Notes: generated by a model not told the origin, from the sequence alone. A stretch of DNA of 64,000 nt from Labilithrix sp. (GCA_019637195.1 JAHBWA010000028.1:1-64000), one strand, 5' to 3'. Positions 7,937 through 17,229 are shown, counted from the first letter of the stretch. Numbers and translations: made by a program.

Positions 7937-9346
7937 ATGGCCGTTCGTCGCGCGAAGCTCGTCTGCACGCTGGGGCCCGCCTGTGACTCCGTCGAGGGTC
8001 TGAAGACGCTCATCGACGCCGGAATGGACGTCGCGCGCTTCAACTTCTCACACGGAACGCACGAGGAGCACGGCGCCCGCCTCGCCCGCCTGCGCGAAGC
8101 GAGCGCGGCGAAGAACAAGCCGGTCGCCGCGCTGCAGGACCTCTGCGGCCCGAAGATCCGCACGGGCACGTTCCCTGCCCCGTTCGACCTGAAGTCCGGC
8201 TCCGAGGTCACCCTCCTCGAAGGCGACGGCGTCGGCGACGAGTCGAAGATCTACATCCGGTACGAGGGCCTCGGCGACGACGTGCACGCGGGCGACCGCA
8301 TCATGTTCGACGACGGCCGCATCGTCCTCCAGGTGCTCTCGACCGCGAAGGGCAAGGTCACGGTCAAGGTCACCCAGGGCGGCGGGATGCGCAGCAAGGT
8401 CGGCGTCCACCTGCCGACGCGCACGATGCGCATCAGCCCGCTCACCGAGAAGGACAAGACGGACCTCTCCTTCGGTCTGTCGCAGGGCGTCGACTACGTC
8501 GCGCTCTCGTTCGTCCGGCGCGCCGACGATCTCCGCCTCGTCCGCGAGATCTGCCAGGAGTGGGGCAAGCCCACGCCGATCATCGCGAAGATCGAGACGC
8601 CCGACGCCGTCGAGAACCTCGAGAGCGTGGTCGCGGCCTCCGACGGCGTCATGGTCGCGCGCGGCGATCTCGGCGTCGAGTTCCCGCCGGAGCGCGTGCC
8701 GGTCATCCAGCGCCAGATCCTCCTCGTCGCGCGGCGCGTCCGGCGCCCCGTCATCGTCGCCACCGAGATGCTCCAGTCGATGACGACCAGCACGCGGCCG
8801 ACGCGCGCCGAGGCGAGCGACGTCGCCAACGCCGTGTTCTCCGGCGCGGACGCGCTCATGCTCTCCGGCGAGACCGCGACGGGCGATCACCCGAGCCTCG
8901 CCGCCGGCATGATGAGCGCGATCGCGCAGGAGGCCGAGAAGAGCCCGTTCTTCGAGGCCCTCCCCTACGCCACGCGCGCCACGAGCGTCGCCGAAGCGAT
9001 CGCCCGCGGCGCGGTGAACACCGCCCGCGAGATCGGCGCCAAGTACCTCGTCGCCTTCACCGAGAGCGGCTCGAGCGCGACGAACGTGAGCCTCGCGCGT
9101 CCGCCGGTGCCGATCATCGCGTTCTCACCGAACCCGCAGACGCGCCGCCGGATGGCCCTGCTCTGGGGCGTCATCCCCCGCGAGCTGCCGAAGCTGACCG
9201 ACACCGACGCCCTCGTCGACTGGGTCACCGGCGATCTCATGGCCAACGGCCTCGCCTCGCCGGGCGAGCGCGTCGTCATCGTGTTCGGCGCCCCGCTCGG
9301 CGTGAGCGGCAGCACGAACTCGATCCGCGTCCACGTCATCGGCTGA
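7937..9346 (+). CDS. pyk: Pyruvate kinase
   Basis: Pyruvate kinase transfers phosphate from phosphoenolpyruvate to ADP, ending glycolysis. The 469-aa product opens with RRAKLVCTLGPA, the standard N-terminus. It carries the substrate-site segment RFNFSHGTHEEH, the metal and catalytic region KIETPDAVENL, the stretch MVARGDLGVEFP, and IVATEMLQSM. The C-terminal domain ends at GSTNSIRVHVIG. ATG 7937 is chosen because codons upstream of it, back to ATG 7862, lose the G/C third-base pattern. About 220 bp separate it from the lysA start, leaving room for divergent promoters. Confidence 0.95.
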   Translation: MAVRRAKLVCTLGPACDSVEGLKTLIDAGMDVARFNFSHGTHEEHGARLARLREASAAKNKPVAALQDLCGPKIRTGTFPAPFDLKSGSEVTLLEGDGVGDESKIYIRYEGLGDDVHAGDRIMFDDGRIVLQVLSTAKGKVTVKVTQGGGMRSKVGVHLPTRTMRISPLTEKDKTDLSFGLSQGVDYVALSFVRRADDLRLVREICQEWGKPTPIIAKIETPDAVENLESVVAASDGVMVARGDLGVEFPPERVPVIQRQILLVARRVRRPVIVATEMLQSMTTSTRPTRAEASDVANAVFSGADALMLSGETATGDHPSLAAGMMSAIAQEAEKSPFFEALPYATRATSVAEAIARGAVNTAREIGAKYLVAFTESGSSATNVSLARPPVPIIAFSPNPQTRRRMALLWGVIPRELPKLTDTDALVDWVTGDLMANGLASPGERVVIVFGAPLGVSGSTNSIRVHVIG

Positions 9347-9399
9347 GCGCGCGGGCCGCATCGACCGAACGCAGGCCGCCCACGCGCTCCCCAGCGCGA

Positions 9400-9425
9400 C
9401 CGGCGCCGCGCGGTCTCCGCGCCGG
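9400..9425. terminator. GC hairpin between convergent genes
   Basis: CCGGCGC (9400-9406) and GCGCCGG (9419-9425) form a perfect 7-bp stem between the pyk stop and the Uma2-gene stop. There is no T-run, so a terminator role is inferred from position. Confidence 0.35.
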
Positions 9426-9428
9426 CGC

Positions 9429-10004
9429 TCAGACCACGATGGATCCGAGCGCGTCGGCGTAGAGAGCGTCGATCGGAAAGGCGACGTCGAGAGACTCGAG
9501 CCGCACGACGTCTCCCGTCGTGTGTTCGTCGAGGACCCACCGGCGGCCGTCGCGGTGGTAGACGTCGACGCGCCGCTCGCGCTGGGAGACGAGGACATAC
9601 TCGCGGAGCGAGCTCAGACGACGATAGTCCGCGAACTTGTCGCCGCGATCCGACTCGGAGGTCGACGCCGACAGTACCTCGACGATGACGCGCGGGTTTA
9701 CGATCGCGTGGTCGTCGTCAGGATCACGCTCGATGGCGCCGCACACGACATGAACGTCGGGGTATGTCGCGCGATCGGCCGCGCGAACGCGGACGCGGAC
9801 GTCGGCGGGGAGGACGACGCAGGGCCGACCTTCGAGGGCAGCCGCGAGCAGGACCGTGAGGCGAGAAACGAGGCGACCGTGCTCCACCGAGCCGCCCGCC
9901 ATCGCGACGATCGCACCGGCGACGTACTCGAGCTTCCTCGCGCTCTCCGCGTCGGCAGCGAGGTACTGCGCGTAAGTCGCGAGCTGTTTGGCCGCTTCCG
10001 CCAT
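9429..10004 (-). CDS. Uma2-family (DUF820) putative restriction-endonuclease-fold protein
   Basis: The 191-aa protein matches the Uma2/DUF820 pattern of the PD-(D/E)xK superfamily. It has an early KLEYVAGAIVAMAGGSVEHGRL segment, then YPDVHVVCG with the first acidic catalytic position, and PRVIVEVLSASTSESDRGDK with the E/V/S core and downstream Lys. REYVLVSQRERRVDVYHRDG completes the domain. Members are abundant in cyanobacteria, myxobacteria and planctomycetes, and their biological role is unclear. It stands alone, convergent with pyk, with ATG 10004 as start. No partner methylase or toxin gene is next to it. Confidence 0.9.
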   Translation of the reverse strand: MAEAAKQLATYAQYLAADAESARKLEYVAGAIVAMAGGSVEHGRLVSRLTVLLAAALEGRPCVVLPADVRVRVRAADRATYPDVHVVCGAIERDPDDDHAIVNPRVIVEVLSASTSESDRGDKFADYRRLSSLREYVLVSQRERRVDVYHRDGRRWVLDEHTTGDVVRLESLDVAFPIDALYADALGSIVV

Positions 10005-10231
10005 GCTCGAACCTTAGCACGTGGCCTCGGGGCGCCCGCGCCAGGGCCTCGGCCGAGCGGCGACGCCTCGAGCGCGGGGACGTCGCGGAGGAAGTCCTCG
10101 GACGCGGCGCATCGCGCGCCGTGAAGCCGCACGATGAACGCGAGCGCCCCGCTGCGAGAGTCCCGCCGCCGGTGCTAGCAGCGGGGTAGAAGGCGAAGCG
10201 CGCGGCGAAGGACGCCCGGGCGATGGAAACG

Positions 10232-10269
10232 CGACGACCCGCGGGTCTCGTGGACGCCGCGGGTCGTCG
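10232..10269. terminator. 13-bp perfect inverted repeat downstream of metalloprotease gene
   Basis: Arms CGACGACCCGCGG (10232-10244) and its exact complement (10257-10269) flank a 12-base loop. It is the outer of two tandem hairpins lying past the stop of the minus-strand protease gene. There is no T-tract. The rest of 10005-10317 holds no gene that I can support. Confidence 0.5.
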
Positions 10270-10278
10270 GGGGCTACG

Positions 10279-10300
10279 GCTGCTCGCTTTCGCGAGCAGC
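10279..10300 (-). terminator. 9-bp hairpin with TTTC loop, protease 3' end
   Basis: GCTGCTCGC-TTTC-GCGAGCAGC is a perfect 9-bp stem 18 bp beyond the stop of the metalloprotease gene. Position makes it the likely main terminator or 3'-end stabiliser for that transcript; the lack of a T-run leaves mechanism open. Confidence 0.5.
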
Positions 10301-10317
10301 CTCAGCGAGCGACGCGC

Positions 10318-13300
10318 TCAGTCGCCGGCGCCGCTGCCGATCGGACCGCCGCCGAGGAGGTTGCCGATCTGGCGCATCGCATCGAGGAGGCCGATGTAGC
10401 GACGGAGGTTCTTCTCCGCGGCCGCGTCCTTCACGACGGGGAGGCCGTCGGCGCCGAGGGTGACGGTGCGCTCGCCGGTGGCGTCCGGCGCGCCGACGCC
10501 GGAGTAGGCGTCCGCGAGCAGGTCGTTCGCGCGAGCGAGCATGCGGGAGGCGATGCCCCGCTCCACCGCGCGGCCGCCGATGACCTCGGTGCCGTAGCGG
10601 GTGGCGAGGTAGCGGTGGCCGGTGATCGGGTCCACGAACGCCGCGCGGCGCTCGTCGGCGATGACGGGGACGTTGTCGCCGTCGAGGCGGATGCGCATCT
10701 TCTGGGCGAGCACCATGTCGGTGCTGAAGCGCGAGAAGAGGAGCGTGTAGATGCCGGCGCCGAGCTCGTTGGCGTAGCCGATGTTGGGGAAGAGGATCCC
10801 CTTGCTGTCGGCGGGGCGGGTGAGCTGCGTGGAGTCCTTCGCGAGGAGGCTGAACACCGTGTGCGACTCGCCGTCGGCGTTCATGGAGGGCGCGATCGTC
10901 TCCCAGTCCTCCGAGAGGAGGCCGCCGAGGAGGCGGTCGAGCGCGTGCGGGGTGTCCGTACGGAAGCTGATGTACGGGTCACGGCCGTCGAGGGCGTTCT
11001 CACGCGAGACGGTCGAGAGCGTCGGGCGGGAGTCGACGAGCTCGCGGAGCGCGAGGACCTTCTCGTCGTCGAAGCCCGTGTGGATCGGGTAGTGGAAGTA
11101 GTCCCAGCTGCCGCCGAGCCCGTTGTCGAAGTCGACCTGGACGAAGCGTCCGTCGACGATGCCGAGCGTGCCGATCGCACCGCCGAGACCGTCACCACCG
11201 GACGTATCCTCGAGGTCGAAGATCTGCGCCGCGCCGGGGCGCGTCGGGGTGCGCGTGACGCTCCCGTAGGTGCCCGGTTCCGGCGTCAGGATGACGCGCT
11301 GGAGGAAGTTGAACATCGCGGCCGAAGCCAGGACGTCCGGACGCTCGCGGTCGTCGTTCTCGAGGTCGGCCGGCCCCCTGGAGCGGCCGATGTTCGTCGT
11401 CGTCGTCCAGTGGTAGCCGCGGAGGCGGGCGAACGTCGTGTTCGCGACGCCGTACGGGAGCGACCACCAGGCGAACTCCTTGTTCTGCCTGCGGAAGTAC
11501 GACCAGGGGTACTGGTTCTCGAAGCGGTTGATCACGTTCATCGTGACCTCGTAGATGTCCGCTCCCGAGTCGAAGGGCTTGGCGTGGATGTAGCCACCCG
11601 AGCTGTAGTCCTCACCGTAGCGGTACTGCCAACGGATGAGCGGCTTGTTGGTCTCGTCGACGCCGCGCCAGCGAACCGCGTCGATGCCGACCTTCGCCGT
11701 CTGCGTGCCGATTTTGAACGAGATCTCCTCGGTCTTCATGTCCTCGTAGGCGAGGTGGTTCTTCGGCGACTGCGAGCAGATCTTGCCGTGGACGATGCGC
11801 CACTTGGCCTGCTCCTTCTCTTCGTCCGTCGCCGGTCGACAGTCGCGCTTCGGATCGAAGACCTTCGCGAGGCCGGCGAGCTTCGTGTAGTGGACGCCGT
11901 ACCCAACGTTGGGCACGAAGACGAGCGACCCGGGGATGCCCTGCGAGAGCATCGTGACGGCGAAGTACTGCTGGTCATCCGGCTTGACCTGGGAAGAATC
12001 GAACGTCTCGAGCGCGCGCCCGTAGAGCGTCTTCATCGTGTGGAGGTCGTACGTGCCGGCGCCGACGGTCTCGCCGCCGCGCTCGATCTGGTACTCCATC
12101 GTCGACGTGTTCGCGAAGTACTCGATGCCGGGGCGCGGCTCGCTCCCGCGGCCCGCCTCGTCATCCGTGATCGGGTCGAGGTAGCGCGGGCCGAGGCAGT
12201 TGTTCCGGTTGGCCTCGGTGCACGGCTCCATCGACTCGCCTTCGTTGGTACGAAGCTGCCAGTACTGGGGCGGGTAGTTGAGCGAGTCCCACGAGCTCGC
12301 GAAGTTATGGCGCATGCCGATGGCGTGGCCGATCTCGTGGAACTGGATGCCCTTCGTCGACTCGCGAAGGAGGTCCTTGTAGATCCGGTCGCCGCGCTCG
12401 AGCGGGTCGAGCGTTCCGTAGAGCTTCTTGAAGTACGGAGCGAGGCTCGGCAGGTAGATCGAGCCCGCGGCCGACGTGTTGATCGAATCGTGGAAGCAGA
12501 CGCCCTTGTGGCCGAGGTACGCCTCGTACTTTGAGAGCAGGTCCTGGACGCGGCTCGGATCGTTGGCCGACATGGCGCTGATCGCCTGGTAGACGGCCGT
12601 GCTCTTGTTCTGCGACTGCGAGACGAGGCGCTTCAGGCTCTTGTTCGAGACCTCGTTCATCTCCGGAACGTGGCTGATCTGCGCGAGGAGAGAGTCGAAG
12701 CGCGCCTCGGCACCCGCCATGAGCGGTCCCTGCGGAGAGCTCCAGTGCGCCTTGAGCGCGTTCTTGAGCTGACGCTCCGTCGCCGTCATCGACGCGACCG
12801 TCGCCGGCGATTCGCCGACCGCCGCCTGAACGGCGGCGAAATCGATGTTCTGGACCGCCGCCGCGAGCTCCTGCCGCGACTTGGCCTTCCACATCGCATC
12901 GGATACTTCGCCCATCTTGACGCGGTTCACGTAGCGCCCCGCCTGCGCGCCGCTGACGAGGTCCTCCATCTTGAGATCGCCGAGGGCGATCGCGATGATG
13001 TCGCGCTGCTGCGCGGCGGCGTAGGAAGCCGAGCGCATCATCGTCGTAGCGGTGACGCCGAGCATCTCGCCGGTGAGGGGGTCGCCACCAATGCTGGCGA
13101 CGCCGCCGTACGGCGCGCGCGACGCGTAGGGCCAATAAATCGCGTAGTTCTTGCGGATGTCGCCGAGGCGGATGACCTCGCCGGGCTTGCCGCAGAGCGG
13201 GAGATCGTACTCACGGACCGGGTTGTGGCAGGTCGTGACGACGGGGAGGCCCTTGTCGACCGGCTGGGCGATCGGCGTGTCGACGCCCCAGGCGCCGAAC

Positions 13301-14724
13301 TTCACCATCTGCTTCGCGGTCGGGCCTTCGCCCTCGAAGTACTCCGCCCGGCAGTCCGCGCGGCTACCGTCGCGGGTGCGGCGGCACTCGATCTCGCGGC
13401 GCGTCGCGACGGCCACGGAGAACAGCTGGTTCCACGTCGACGTGAGCTCCTCGTAGGCGCCCTCGCGGATCACGGTCTTGCCGTCCTCGCTGACCTCGTC
13501 GGCGAGATCCGCCGGCGCGTCGAGGTTGAGCCAGAAGGCGACCGGCTTGACCGCGCGGTCGCGCACCGGGATCGTGCACTTGTTGATGTGGATGTCGCAC
13601 TGCGAGCCGGAGTGGCCGGCGTACTTCGTGCGGTCGGCGGTGCACTCGTCGGCCGTGCCGTCACGGTCCTCGTCGAGGTTCGTCTTGCAGGCGACGTCCT
13701 GGTGGCTCTTCTCCCAGATGTTGTGGATGGCGTAGAACGTCTTCGTGTTCTTGTCGGTGTGGCCGTACTGAGGATCCCACGCGGTGATCGGTGCGGCGCC
13801 GTACTCGCGGAGGAACGAGTTGCCGGCGTTACCCCAGTTGCCGACGATGTCACGGTGCGCGTTCGATTCCTCGAAGGGCTCGAAGTCCTCCTGGCCCGTG
13901 AGCTTCACGAACGAGTGGCGCATCTTGACTTCGGTCGGCGTGCAGTCGAACGACGTGGAGCCGTTGAAGAAGCCGACGATGACGCACTCGGGGACGCCCC
14001 AGCTCGGGACGATCTCCGGCGTGATCGTGTACTTGTTCGTGATGTCGAAGTAGCCCTCGGACATCTCGAAGTGGGGGCGATCCTCGGGGTCGAACTCGTT
14101 GGTCGGCGAGTACTCGATCGCGTTGGCCGTCGTGGAGCCGAACACCCAGCTCGTGTCGCCGCTGGTGCTCTGCGCCATGTTGCGGCTCCAGTCCACGCGC
14201 ATGTACTCGCGCTGGTACCAGGGGCGGTCGAAGATGTTCTCCTCGACCGTGTTCATCTCCTCGCCGGTGCCCGGGTTGTAGCCGCGGCGGATGTCGAAGT
14301 GGCTGACGATCGGATACGCCGCGATGATCGTTCCGTCGGGCTTGGACGGGAACTCCCACTTGCCCGGCGAGACCTCCTTCCGCGGCAGACCGCGGTTGTC
14401 GGCGTTCGGGCTCTCCTGGTAGGCGCGGCGGGCGAGGAGCAGCGTCTCGGTGACCTCCCAGCGAACGCGCTCGACGGCCGACGCGCCGCCGATCGTCCCC
14501 GAGTAGTTGTCGGTGTTGGCCGCGCTGTCGACGTTGAACGACTTCGTCCGGAACTCCGGGTCGTCCCTGAAGTCTTCGAGATCCCCGACGAAGAATGCCT
14601 TCGGGACCGCGCCCGCTTGCACTCGGTTGATGGGGTCACGCTCTTCAGCGCAGCCCGCGGAGCTACCCAGGACGCCCATGACGAGGGCCGCGAAAGCCCC
14701 CCTTGTCAGCCACTTCGATCGCAT
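10318..14724 (-). CDS. Lipoprotein zinc metalloprotease (HExxHxxGxxH), DUF4953/DUF5117-like
   Basis: This 1,468-aa secreted protein starts with a lipoprotein signal (basic MRSKWLTR, hydrophobic core, SSAGC with Cys25). The zinc site HEIGHAIGMRH spans residues 796-806 and has all three metal ligands and the catalytic Glu. Downstream, TSTMEYQ supplies a Met-turn-like segment, as in metzincins. The HNF directly after the third ligand is characteristic of the large DUF4953/DUF5117 metalloproteases. The long N-terminal half is beta-rich, with paired cysteines and a DEDRDGTADECTADR calcium-loop-like segment near residue 352. A substrate cannot be read from the sequence. The gene is monocistronic, with 278 bp upstream and twin hairpins downstream. 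Confidence 0.85.
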   Translation of the reverse strand: MRSKWLTRGAFAALVMGVLGSSAGCAEERDPINRVQAGAVPKAFFVGDLEDFRDDPEFRTKSFNVDSAANTDNYSGTIGGASAVERVRWEVTETLLLARRAYQESPNADNRGLPRKEVSPGKWEFPSKPDGTIIAAYPIVSHFDIRRGYNPGTGEEMNTVEENIFDRPWYQREYMRVDWSRNMAQSTSGDTSWVFGSTTANAIEYSPTNEFDPEDRPHFEMSEGYFDITNKYTITPEIVPSWGVPECVIVGFFNGSTSFDCTPTEVKMRHSFVKLTGQEDFEPFEESNAHRDIVGNWGNAGNSFLREYGAAPITAWDPQYGHTDKNTKTFYAIHNIWEKSHQDVACKTNLDEDRDGTADECTADRTKYAGHSGSQCDIHINKCTIPVRDRAVKPVAFWLNLDAPADLADEVSEDGKTVIREGAYEELTSTWNQLFSVAVATRREIECRRTRDGSRADCRAEYFEGEGPTAKQMVKFGAWGVDTPIAQPVDKGLPVVTTCHNPVREYDLPLCGKPGEVIRLGDIRKNYAIYWPYASRAPYGGVASIGGDPLTGEMLGVTATTMMRSASYAAAQQRDIIAIALGDLKMEDLVSGAQAGRYVNRVKMGEVSDAMWKAKSRQELAAAVQNIDFAAVQAAVGESPATVASMTATERQLKNALKAHWSSPQGPLMAGAEARFDSLLAQISHVPEMNEVSNKSLKRLVSQSQNKSTAVYQAISAMSANDPSRVQDLLSKYEAYLGHKGVCFHDSINTSAAGSIYLPSLAPYFKKLYGTLDPLERGDRIYKDLLRESTKGIQFHEIGHAIGMRHNFASSWDSLNYPPQYWQLRTNEGESMEPCTEANRNNCLGPRYLDPITDDEAGRGSEPRPGIEYFANTSTMEYQIERGGETVGAGTYDLHTMKTLYGRALETFDSSQVKPDDQQYFAVTMLSQGIPGSLVFVPNVGYGVHYTKLAGLAKVFDPKRDCRPATDEEKEQAKWRIVHGKICSQSPKNHLAYEDMKTEEISFKIGTQTAKVGIDAVRWRGVDETNKPLIRWQYRYGEDYSSGGYIHAKPFDSGADIYEVTMNVINRFENQYPWSYFRRQNKEFAWWSLPYGVANTTFARLRGYHWTTTTNIGRSRGPADLENDDRERPDVLASAAMFNFLQRVILTPEPGTYGSVTRTPTRPGAAQIFDLEDTSGGDGLGGAIGTLGIVDGRFVQVDFDNGLGGSWDYFHYPIHTGFDDEKVLALRELVDSRPTLSTVSRENALDGRDPYISFRTDTPHALDRLLGGLLSEDWETIAPSMNADGESHTVFSLLAKDSTQLTRPADSKGILFPNIGYANELGAGIYTLLFSRFSTDMVLAQKMRIRLDGDNVPVIADERRAAFVDPITGHRYLATRYGTEVIGGRAVERGIASRMLARANDLLADAYSGVGAPDATGERTVTLGADGLPVVKDAAAEKNLRRYIGLLDAMRQIGNLLGGGPIGSGAGD

Positions 14725-15002
14725 GGGCGCACCCTAGGCAAAAACTGAGCCCAACAGAATGCCCAAATCTGCCCCGGGTTCCCGATTTCTTGCCCGAGCC
14801 CGTTAGCTATCCGACACCCCGCCGCGTGCTCCAGGTGTGCGACGACTGACGTCCGGCAGCGTGAAGTTTCGGAGCGCTCGGGCCCTAGCACGGGTCTCTT
14901 GCCCCCGAACGATGACCAGTTGGGGGCTATTCCCCCACGGTGAAGTCCCCCGATTTGCGTCCAGGGCGGTCGATTCGGCTCCCTAAGAAGGCGGGCACAA
15001 AC
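14725..15002. other. Gene-free upstream region of the metalloprotease gene
   Basis: I see no gene in these 278 bp. The segment is somewhat lower in G+C and presumably holds the protease promoter, but I cannot place a convincing -35/-10 pair. A short hairpin (TGGGGG-CTATT-CCCCCA, 14921-14937) lies just beyond the stop of the histidine-kinase gene and may end that transcript. Confidence 0.4.
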
Positions 15003-16424
15003 TCACGCCCGGGTCGCCGGAGCGCGCGAGGATCGGCGGGCCGGCGCGCTCGGCAAGCTGAGGACGACCTCGGTCCCGCGCCCGACCTCGCTGCGGATCT
15101 CCACCCGCCCGCCGATGGCGCTCACCAGCCCGTAGACGGCCGACAGACCGAGGCCGCTCCGCCCGGGCATCGACGCGAGGAGGCGGCCGCCACTGAACGT
15201 CGCGTCGGCGGTCTCCCGCGCGTAGAAAGGGTCGAACACCTTGGCGAGGCGCGCGGGAGGTATCCCCTGCCCCTGGTCGGCGACGGCGAGCTCGACGCGA
15301 TCGCCGGCGCGGCGGAGCGACGCGCGGATCGTCCCGCCCTTCGGCATCGACTCCACCGCGTTCCGCGCCACCTGGAACAGCGCCTCCGCGAGGGCCGCGA
15401 CGTGGGTGTCGATCGGCGGGAGCCCCTCCTCATAGCTTCGATCGATCATGACGCCGGAGCGCGCGCGGCCGATCGCGCTCTCGAGGGCGAAGTCGAGCAT
15501 CGCAGCGAGGTCGGCCGGCTCGAGCACGCCCTCCTCCGCCATCGCGAAGCGCTTGAGGCGATCGATCGTGGCGCGGATCCGGACGAGCCCCCGCTGCGCG
15601 CGCTCGGCCGCCTTGGCCGCCGCGGGCGGATCGCGCTCGGCGACGCTCACGATCTGCTCCGTCGACGCGAGGCTCACCGCCAGCGCGTTGTTCAGCTCGT
15701 GCGCCATGCCTCCGACGAGCACCCGGAGCGCCTCGAGCTTCTCGACGACGACGAGCTGGTCCTGGACGCGCCGAATGCGCGCGACCGCAGCGGCGAGGCG
15801 CTCGACCCGGCGGAAGGCGTGGAGCGCGCGGCGCCGGCGCGTCCGCGCGAGGACGAAGCCTCCCCCGCCGAGCAGCGCGAAGAGGAGGAAGGCGGACGGC
15901 GGCGCGCCCGGCGCGGCGAGCCCGAACGCGACGGCTCCGACCGCCGCGACCAGCGGCACGTGCCATGGCAGGAGCGGCACCGAGATGACGAGCACCGTGA
16001 GCCCGAGCGGGACCGACAGCGCGTAGGCGCTCTTGGCCCCGCCGGTCCCCGCGGTGACGATCGCCCACCCGACGAGCAGGGTGCACACCCCGCTCACGGC
16101 GATCGCCATGAGCGCGACGTAGCTCCGGCGGGCGACGGTGCACCCGAGCGCCAGGCCCGCGAGGAGCGTCGCGGTCAGCCCCTGCGCCAGCGTCACCGCG
16201 CGCGACGCGGCGGGCACCTGGAGCAGATCGACGACCGCGGCGGTCCCGGTCGCGACGGCGACGAGCGCGAGCGTCGGGAGCAGCCGCGCGGCCACGCGCC
16301 GGCGTTGCTCCCGGAGGAAGCGGCTCCGCGGCGTCCCCCGGAGCGCCGCGCCTGCGATGACGCGATCCGCGCGCGCGCGCAGATCCTTCGCCGCCGGCAA
16401 CGACATCGTCGTGGGATCGGCCAC
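15003..16424 (-). CDS. Membrane sensor histidine kinase
   Basis: The 473-aa product has about six hydrophobic segments (residues 48-70, 78-97, 101-125, 134-152, 155-170, 177-193) without a large periplasmic domain, so it probably senses a membrane signal. The kinase core is complete: H-box GGMAHELNN with His242, N-box ARNAVESM, G1 DQGQGIP, F-box FDPFY, and G2 GLGLSAVYG. It should autophosphorylate and pass phosphate to an aspartate receiver. No response regulator gene is adjacent, making it an orphan kinase, common in myxobacteria. The start is GTG 16424; ATG 16406 is an alternative. Confidence 0.9.
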   Translation of the reverse strand: MADPTTMSLPAAKDLRARADRVIAGAALRGTPRSRFLREQRRRVAARLLPTLALVAVATGTAAVVDLLQVPAASRAVTLAQGLTATLLAGLALGCTVARRSYVALMAIAVSGVCTLLVGWAIVTAGTGGAKSAYALSVPLGLTVLVISVPLLPWHVPLVAAVGAVAFGLAAPGAPPSAFLLFALLGGGGFVLARTRRRRALHAFRRVERLAAAVARIRRVQDQLVVVEKLEALRVLVGGMAHELNNALAVSLASTEQIVSVAERDPPAAAKAAERAQRGLVRIRATIDRLKRFAMAEEGVLEPADLAAMLDFALESAIGRARSGVMIDRSYEEGLPPIDTHVAALAEALFQVARNAVESMPKGGTIRASLRRAGDRVELAVADQGQGIPPARLAKVFDPFYARETADATFSGGRLLASMPGRSGLGLSAVYGLVSAIGGRVEIRSEVGRGTEVVLSLPSAPARRSSRAPATRA

Positions 16425-16460
16425 CGTCGCGCATCGTATCAGCGAAGGCTCCGCGCTTCG

Positions 16461-16515
16461 CGGCGGATCCGCCGGCGACGGCGAGCGGCGTCCCCGCTTT
16501 GCGGCGGATCCGCCG
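16461..16515. repeat. Two copies of a 14-bp palindrome
   Basis: CGGCGGATCCGCCG is a perfect palindrome found at 16461-16474 and again at 16502-16515, each inside a longer near-identical segment that also shares the flanking GCGGCGAGCG-like bases. They lie between the start of the histidine-kinase gene and the stop of the upstream gene. A regulatory or small interspersed-repeat role is possible but unproven. Confidence 0.6.
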
Positions 16516-16541
16516 GCGGCGGCGAAGCGCTCCGCGCTGGA

Positions 16542-17105
16542 TCAGTCGGCGACGTCGAACGGCATCTCGCGGTCGAGGACCCACTCGAGGTGGTGCGCGC
16601 CGACGCCGGCGACGATCTTCTCCGGCTCGCTCGGCTCGCGCGCCTTGCCGCGCGTCCGGGTGTAGGCGGCGAGCGCCTCGCGGAGCTCCTCTGCCGGGCG
16701 CAGCGCCACGCTCGCCACGGTCTCGTTCGCCCGCGCGATCGATCCGGTCCCGAGGAGCCCGTGCTCGGCGACGATCGACTCGAGCTCGCTGACCGCCGCG
16801 AAGGTGGGACGCGTCGCGATCCGCCCGAGCGCCCAGAGGAGGACCAGCGACCCGGAGACGCGCCCGTGGAGATCGTCGACGTCGTCCTCGGAGAGCTGAC
16901 CGACGGGACGCTCGAGCAGCGCGCGCTCGTCCGGCAAGAGCACCGGCTCGAGCGCCAGATCGCCGAGGCGTGCGAGCCATCGGCGCCGGACGTCGTCGCG
17001 CTCGCCCTCCGGATCGCTGCTGTCGGTCTCGAGGCCGAGCCGCTGCAAGAGGAGCTCGAGACAGAGGCACCGCCGCGCGACGTCGACCGGATCCTTCGGC
17101 TGCAT
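16542..17105 (-). CDS. DUF4272-like hypothetical protein
   Basis: The protein is 187 aa and soluble. It resembles DUF4272 proteins in having an early VARRCLCLELLLQR helix, a central LVLLWALGRIATRPTF segment, and a C-terminal HHLEWVLDREMPFDVAD. The family has no established function. The assignment rests on these segments only. It starts at ATG 17105 and lies between the PEGA-domain gene upstream and the histidine-kinase gene downstream, on the same strand but with gaps over 100 bp, so co-transcription is uncertain. Confidence 0.65.
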   Translation of the reverse strand: MQPKDPVDVARRCLCLELLLQRLGLETDSSDPEGERDDVRRRWLARLGDLALEPVLLPDERALLERPVGQLSEDDVDDLHGRVSGSLVLLWALGRIATRPTFAAVSELESIVAEHGLLGTGSIARANETVASVALRPAEELREALAAYTRTRGKAREPSEPEKIVAGVGAHHLEWVLDREMPFDVAD

Positions 17106-17144
17106 CGCGCCCTCCTAGCGCAAGACGGCATCCCCCGGCAACGC

Positions 17145-17163
17145 CGCGCCGATCGACGGCGCG
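17145..17163 (-). terminator. Hairpin downstream of PEGA gene
   Basis: CGCGCCG-ATCGA-CGGCGCG is a perfect 7-bp stem in the 124-bp spacer between the PEGA-protein stop and the next gene. It lacks a T-run; a terminator role is inferred from position only. Confidence 0.3.
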
Positions 17164-17229
17164 ACGCGCGGGCTCGCCGTGGAGGCGCGCCGGGCCCCGC
17201 CGCCCTTCACGCTCGCGGACCGATGTCCG

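Noticed and set aside
9429..10004. Possibility that the Uma2-type gene is part of a restriction-modification system
   Set aside because: The only methyltransferase in the window is 6 kb away in another operon, and Uma2 proteins usually occur alone.
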